From a bacterium (GTDB lineage: Bacteria > Planctomycetota > UBA11346), in NCBI GenBank assembly GCA_020049615.1, contig JAIFKN010000066.1, positions 1 to 9,988 on the forward strand: a stretch of 9,988 bases of DNA. The letters run 5' to 3'. Position 1 is the first letter of the stretch; each line of letters opens with the position of its first letter. Below are positions 7,192 through 9,988 of the stretch, one piece after another. Both the position numbers and the translations under genes were made by a program. The notes below the pieces were generated by a model. It saw only the letters and a list, made by a program, of their open reading frames with translations. It was not told the DNA's origin and ran no database searches.

Positions 7192-7539
7192 ATGCTCCGC
7201 AATGCCACATGCATTGGGCGATGCGCGACCAGGAGTTCGTCCCTTCGGGCGAATGAAAGGTCCTGCGCTTCAGACCCCAGTATGCGGTGGAGCACACCAG
7301 CCGGGAGGGCATGTCCCGGTCAGCCAGACGGGAGAGCTGCGACCGACCCGTCCACGCCCCGGCACCGTGAGGTCTGCCGGCGAACGCACCCCGAGACGGA
7401 CGTGCAGCCCATCGACCTGCTGGTGGGGGTATACTTCGAGGCCAGGGCGATCCCCTGGAAGGCAGATCATCCTCCGGCGCTTGTTGCGCCATGGGACCTC
7501 TGTCATGCCTCCAGCAGGAGCATCGCCAGAATCCGCTGA
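7192..7539 (+). CDS. Doubtful 115-aa ORF in the recombinase leader
   Basis: The ORF starts 5 nt after the TATACA box of the promoter at 7158-7186, so it would be leaderless. The first half is rich in Ser, Arg and Cys and does not look coding. The second half (ETDVQPIDLLVGVYFEARAI, then PWKADHPPA) looks more like a folded protein and has more GC-rich third positions. It resembles no family I know. The alternative is that 7190-7540 is untranslated leader or the remnant of a decayed gene. The longer overlapping plus-strand ORF in another frame (7118-7747) has worse composition. Confidence 0.2.
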   Translation: MLRNATCIGRCATRSSSLRANERSCASDPSMRWSTPAGRACPGQPDGRAATDPSTPRHREVCRRTHPETDVQPIDLLVGVYFEARAIPWKADHPPALVAPWDLCHASSRSIARIR

Positions 7540-7549
7540 ATCGGCAGAT

Positions 7550-7570
7550 CGCGGGGCTTGCAGCCCCGCG
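7550..7570. repeat. Hairpin in the recombinase leader
   Basis: CGCGGGGCT and AGCCCCGCG form a perfect 9-bp stem around TGC. It lies 174 nt upstream of the recombinase ATG. No T-run follows on the plus strand. Further downstream, CCCGAC-CTGC-GTCGGG (7658-7673) and GGCTGCGC-GTAG-GCGCAGCC (7696-7715) add two more perfect stem-loops, the last one 28 nt before the recombinase start. Together they could attenuate or delay recombinase expression, or serve as recombinase or resolvase binding sites. Confidence 0.55.
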
Positions 7571-7618
7571 CCTCGGCTATGCAGCGGCACTCTCCGGCAT
7601 CCCCCACCAGCGCCTACC

Positions 7619-7747
7619 ATGGCGCATCTGATCACCATTCCCGTGCCCGATGGCCACCCCGACCTGCGTCGGGCTGTCGGCGTCCTCGTCGCCCTGGCTG
7701 CGCGTAGGCGCAGCCGCACCATGCCCCTCACCGGAGATCCATCATGA
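7619..7747 (+). CDS. Possible 42-aa ORF coupled to the recombinase
   Basis: ATG 7619 opens a 42-residue frame (MAHLITIPVPDGHPDLRRAV opens it) with mostly G/C third positions. Its TGA (7745-7747) overlaps the recombinase ATG (7744-7746) as ATGA, the classic arrangement for translational coupling. Residues 18-28 are hydrophobic (RAVGVLVALAA), followed by an arginine cluster. No ribosome binding site precedes it, and the family is unknown. It may be a leader peptide that tunes recombinase translation, or a chance frame. Confidence 0.3.
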   Translation: MAHLITIPVPDGHPDLRRAVGVLVALAARRRSRTMPLTGDPS

Positions 7748-9513
7748 AGAAACCGGCTAAATCTATCACGGCAGCGGCCAGACCTTGGGTCATCTACTGC
7801 CGCGTGTCTACGGAGGAGCAGGTGATCGGCCACTCCCTGAACAACCAGGAGGCGATCTGCCGCCGCTATGCGGAATCCAAGCAGTGGCCTGTGTTGAAGG
7901 CCGTTGTCGATGGGGGCGTTTCGGGCAAAAACCTGAATCGCCCGGGGATCCAAGAAGTCCGCCACCTGGCGCACCTTGGCCTCATCGGGGGCGTCCTGGT
8001 CAGCAAAATCGATCGGCTTGGTCGGAACCTGCGGGACATGCTGGGCTTGGTTGATGAACTGAGTGCAGTGGGCGTCGTCATGCAGTCGGCGCTGGAGCCG
8101 TTCGAAACCCAGACCGCGAACGGTAAGGCCCAGTTCTCCCTGCGCGGCATATTCGCCGAGTGGGAGCGGAACCAGTGCTCGGAGCGTCAGCTCATTTCGC
8201 AGCAGTTCCGCCGTCTCCACGGGTTCTTCACTGGTGGCACCATCCCCAGCGGATTCGTCACCGCAGGTGAGCGCGGGAAACGGATACTGCAGCCGGATCC
8301 GGTCTGGGGCCCCGTCATCGCCCGGTGCTGGAGCATGGTCGAGGAGGGCCGATCGCTGCGCGACTGCGCCACCTACCTGCACGAGCACGGTGCACCCAAC
8401 CGGCTGGGCGGACGCTGGTCAACGTCCACCGTCAGTAACCTGTTCACCCGCGATTGGGCCTGCAATGGCTTGGTGAGCCGGGAGCAGCACGAGCGCGCAC
8501 GTGCACAGCTGCGGACACGCCACAGTCCGCAACGGGCCAGGCAGGGCCGCCGTAAGCCGGAGTCCACGCCATCACCCAGCGGCAAGACCGAACGGGTCTG
8601 GATGCTGCAGGGCCTCGCCCGCTGCGCGCACTGCGGGGCGGCGTTGGTCGGCACGCACGGCAATGGGAAGGGCGGGAAATACCACTACCTCCAGTGCAGT
8701 GGCCGAGGTCACCTCGCCACGGGCCCGGGATCCTGCACCGCGATCCGCCTGCCAGCCCCAGCCTGGGAGGAGGCCGTGGTCGCCGGGTTGCTGCACCAGT
8801 TGCGCGACGATCGGCAACTCATCGCAGCCATCGCCCGGGAAACAGCCGCCTGGGCAGACCAGACCGCCCCGCTGAACGAACGCCGGATAGCGGCCGTCGC
8901 ATCCCGCGACGCCGCCGATCAGATCGTCAGCCGCCTCGTCCGCATGGCCGCAACCAGCGACCTGGCCGAGCGAGCCGTCGCCGAGGAACTGGCCAAGGCC
9001 CAAGCCCGCAAGGAGACAGCCCTCCAGGAACTGGCACTCGTCGACACCGATTTGGAGCGGGCGCGACTGGGTCTGGGGTCGACGGAAGAGATCCTGGCCC
9101 TCATCCGCGACGGGCTGGCGGAACTCGCGTCGGCCACGTTGGATGAGCAGCGCATCGTCCTGCGTGGCCTACTGGCCTGGGTCGAGCTTGGCACGACTGC
9201 GGATGACGGGCCGCTGCCCATGCGCCTGGGTATCCGCGTCCCGACCTTGCCGTCGCACCCGACCAAGGACAGCAGCCAGGATCAGCGTGGGCCCGGTGCC
9301 AATCGCCGGCGGCCCGCCCCCAGCCAGCGCAACACCCCAGCAACCCCGCAGCTGGCGACCGGGCCCATGGCGCAGGCCGATGCCGGCCTGCGCCATGGGC
9401 CGGACGACCAACCCCCTAAAGGATCCGAACCCCTGGAGGATTCCAGGGGTTCGGATGCTCACACGACTTGGCGGAGAGGGAGGGATTGGTGCGCGCCAAA
9501 GATCGGTTCATAA
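7744..9513 (+). CDS. Large serine recombinase/integrase, 589 aa
   Basis: A site-specific recombinase that cuts both strands through a serine nucleophile. GGAG (7733-7736) sits 7 nt before ATG 7744. Residues about 14-160 are the resolvase-type catalytic domain: YCRVST with R20 and nucleophile S22, VSGKNLNRPG, VSKIDRLGRN (D90, R91, R94), and FAEWERN at the start of helix E. Residues about 163-265 are the 'recombinase' DNA-binding domain (GTIPSGFV, SLRDCATYLHEHG, WSTSTVSNLF). A zinc ribbon follows with C294, C297, C318 and C331, then a predicted coiled coil at about 360-445, as in phage and ICE large serine integrases. All key residues are present. The last roughly 90 residues (from about 500) are low-complexity Pro/Gln/Arg-rich sequence whose codons cover two long hairpins and a tRNA-Ser-like fragment, so the natural C-terminus was probably earlier. 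The gene is divergent from the XRE regulator. Confidence 0.95.
   Translation: MKKPAKSITAAARPWVIYCRVSTEEQVIGHSLNNQEAICRRYAESKQWPVLKAVVDGGVSGKNLNRPGIQEVRHLAHLGLIGGVLVSKIDRLGRNLRDMLGLVDELSAVGVVMQSALEPFETQTANGKAQFSLRGIFAEWERNQCSERQLISQQFRRLHGFFTGGTIPSGFVTAGERGKRILQPDPVWGPVIARCWSMVEEGRSLRDCATYLHEHGAPNRLGGRWSTSTVSNLFTRDWACNGLVSREQHERARAQLRTRHSPQRARQGRRKPESTPSPSGKTERVWMLQGLARCAHCGAALVGTHGNGKGGKYHYLQCSGRGHLATGPGSCTAIRLPAPAWEEAVVAGLLHQLRDDRQLIAAIARETAAWADQTAPLNERRIAAVASRDAADQIVSRLVRMAATSDLAERAVAEELAKAQARKETALQELALVDTDLERARLGLGSTEEILALIRDGLAELASATLDEQRIVLRGLLAWVELGTTADDGPLPMRLGIRVPTLPSHPTKDSSQDQRGPGANRRRPAPSQRNTPATPQLATGPMAQADAGLRHGPDDQPPKGSEPLEDSRGSDAHTTWRRGRDWCAPKIGS
9362..9401. repeat. Perfect 17-bp inverted repeat inside the recombinase 3' end
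   Basis: The arms GGCCCATGGCGCAGGCC (9362-9378) and its exact complement (9385-9401) surround a 6-nt loop. Such a long perfect palindrome is unusual inside a coding sequence and suggests that this part of the frame is not selected for protein function. It could be a terminator-like stem, but no T-run follows, or a recombinase-related site. Confidence 0.75.
9423..9456. repeat. Perfect 15-bp inverted repeat near the end of the recombinase ORF
   Basis: ATCCGAACCCCTGGA (9423-9437) and its exact complement (9442-9456) flank the tetraloop GGAT. With the preceding hairpin it makes a tandem stem-loop pair 12 nt before the tRNA-Ser-like fragment. The shape fits a bidirectional factor-dependent terminator or a structured end of a mobile element. 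No U-run is seen. Confidence 0.75.
9469..9487 (-). other. tRNA-Ser 3'-end fragment, possible attachment-site scar
   Basis: On the plus strand TGGCGGAGAGGGAGGGATT reads as the complement of a tRNA 3' end with exact spacing. It has TGG (CCA tail), C (discriminator G), GGAGAGG (7-bp acceptor strand), GAGGG (5-bp T-stem strand) and ATT (first part of the complement of the T-loop TTCGAAT). The acceptor and discriminator are those common in bacterial tRNA-Ser genes. After ATT the match ends abruptly: GGTGCG follows instead of CGAACCC. tRNA 3' ends ending at the T-loop are classic attachment sites of integrating elements. The fragment overlaps the last codons of the serine recombinase. No complete tRNA-Ser is present in the window. 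A chance match is possible for a 19-mer, but the full structural fit argues against it. Confidence 0.5.
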
Positions 9514-9533
9514 CAACTTTAACGACAATCAGT

Positions 9534-9549
9534 TGCGTGGCAACACGCA
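9534..9549. terminator. GCAA-tetraloop hairpin between the recombinase and the LRR gene
   Basis: TGCGTG-GCAA-CACGCA forms a 6-bp stem closed by a stable GNRA loop. It lies 34 nt downstream of the stop of the minus-strand gene (9583) and 21 nt after the recombinase stop. On the minus strand it is followed by a T-rich but interrupted stretch (TTGTCGTTAAAGTTGTTATG). It could be a weak convergent terminator. Confidence 0.35.
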
Positions 9550-9582
9550 TCCACCGTGCGGCGTGCGTGACGGGTGCGGGAG

Positions 9583-9988
9583 TCAGTCGTCCTGGGAGGG
9601 GTCCGGTTCGGAGTCATCCGGCCTCGACCTGTGCGCCGGCCTGGCGCTGATGCGGATGCGTCGCTGCATGAGGGGATGCCGGACGGAGAGGAAATCGGCG
9701 TGCAGGGTCTCGGGCACCACGAGCTCGATCACGGCATCCAAGCGTGGCGGCAGGGCGGCGAGGCCCTCGGGAGTCAGTCGGCTGCCGTCGGGGACGATGA
9801 TGCTCAGCGGGCAGGCGATGCGCAGCAGAGCGTGGAGACCGGCATCGCTGATCGCCTGCGCCGGCGGCTGCATGCACACCGTGCCGACCTCGAGCAGGTC
9901 GATGATTGCCGGGATCCCGGGATCGGCTGCGAGGCGGTCGGCGGTGGCGTCATCCACCCCGCTGAGCGACGCGTGCCGCGGGCCATCG
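9583..9988 (-). CDS. Leucine-rich-repeat-like protein, C-terminal 134 aa, start beyond the right edge
   Basis: The frame is open from the right edge to TGA 9583. Two or three units with the pattern of ribonuclease-inhibitor/LRR_6-type repeats are visible: ISDAGLHALLRIACPLSIIV, then LTPEGLAALPPRLDAVIELV, preceded by ADPGIPAIIDLLEVGTV. They alternate a short beta strand with a helix beginning at (S/T)(D/P)(A/E)GL. The tail (SRPDDSEPDPSQDD) is acidic and probably disordered. LRR proteins mediate protein binding, and such repeats are common in Planctomycetota. The minus-strand orientation and GC-rich codons match the resident genes on the left of the window. A GTG at 9957 is an internal codon here, not a necessary start. 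The LRR assignment is by eye and moderate. Confidence 0.65.
   Translation of the reverse strand, partial: DGPRHASLSGVDDATADRLAADPGIPAIIDLLEVGTVCMQPPAQAISDAGLHALLRIACPLSIIVPDGSRLTPEGLAALPPRLDAVIELVVPETLHADFLSVRHPLMQRRIRISARPAHRSRPDDSEPDPSQDD

Noticed and set aside
7118..7747. 209-codon plus-strand ORF leading into the recombinase
   Set aside because: The first 160 codons have non-coding composition and overlap the XRE start and its promoter. Only the last 42 codons are plausible.
7270..8388. 372-codon minus-strand ORF
   Set aside because: It is antisense to the serine recombinase catalytic domain and has no independent support.
9469..9560. A complete tRNA-Ser gene
   Set aside because: Only the CCA to T-loop portion is present. 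No anticodon or D arm follows on the minus strand.
1..9988. CRISPR array, rRNA or known anti-phage system
   Set aside because: No regularly spaced repeats, rRNA core motifs or defence-gene signatures were seen on either strand.

Overview
The window is GC-rich and appears to be bacterial. Three features together suggest the Planctomycetota/Verrucomicrobiota/Lentisphaerota group: a pseudopilin with a GFTLIELLVV leader, a XylR-type regulator (sugar-binding-protein domain fused to AraC HTH), and a membrane-anchored jelly-roll plus helical-repeat protein. This is inference from gene types; nothing in the window fixes the taxonomy.

Left part (1-4698), which looks resident. Three minus-strand genes lie head to tail. 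They are a 724-residue membrane-anchored protein with a predicted lectin-like domain and TPR-like repeats (3268-1094), a 226-residue membrane-anchored or secreted protein starting 1 nt later (1092-412), and a pseudopilin cut by the left edge (280-1). Divergent from them is an XylR/AraC-type regulator (3562-4698). The 293-bp gap between the divergent genes holds two short palindromes that could be operators. A sugar- or nutrient-responsive regulator controlling a surface or secretion module is the simplest reading.

Middle and right part (about 4700-9580), an accessory mosaic. The 5' part of a group II intron RNA (4801 to about 5050) lies just after a promoter-like sequence and has no reverse transcriptase. 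It is abruptly followed by a minus-strand DDE integrase/transposase gene (6120-5053). Next come an XRE-type HTH gene with an unrecognised C-terminal domain (7129-6389), a roughly 600-bp leader region with a good plus-strand promoter, several hairpins and two doubtful small ORFs, and a large serine recombinase (7744-9513). The recombinase reading frame runs through two long perfect hairpins and then through a 19-nt sequence with the exact layout of a tRNA-Ser 3' end (CCA, discriminator, acceptor stem, T-stem) on the minus strand. I read this as a possible attachment-site scar.

Right edge. A minus-strand gene of leucine-rich-repeat character (9583 to beyond 9988) appears to resume resident sequence.

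I did not find an rRNA, a complete tRNA, a CRISPR array or a recognisable defence system. The most unusual parts are the truncated group II intron beside the transposase, the tRNA-Ser fragment at the recombinase end, and the XRE/recombinase control region.
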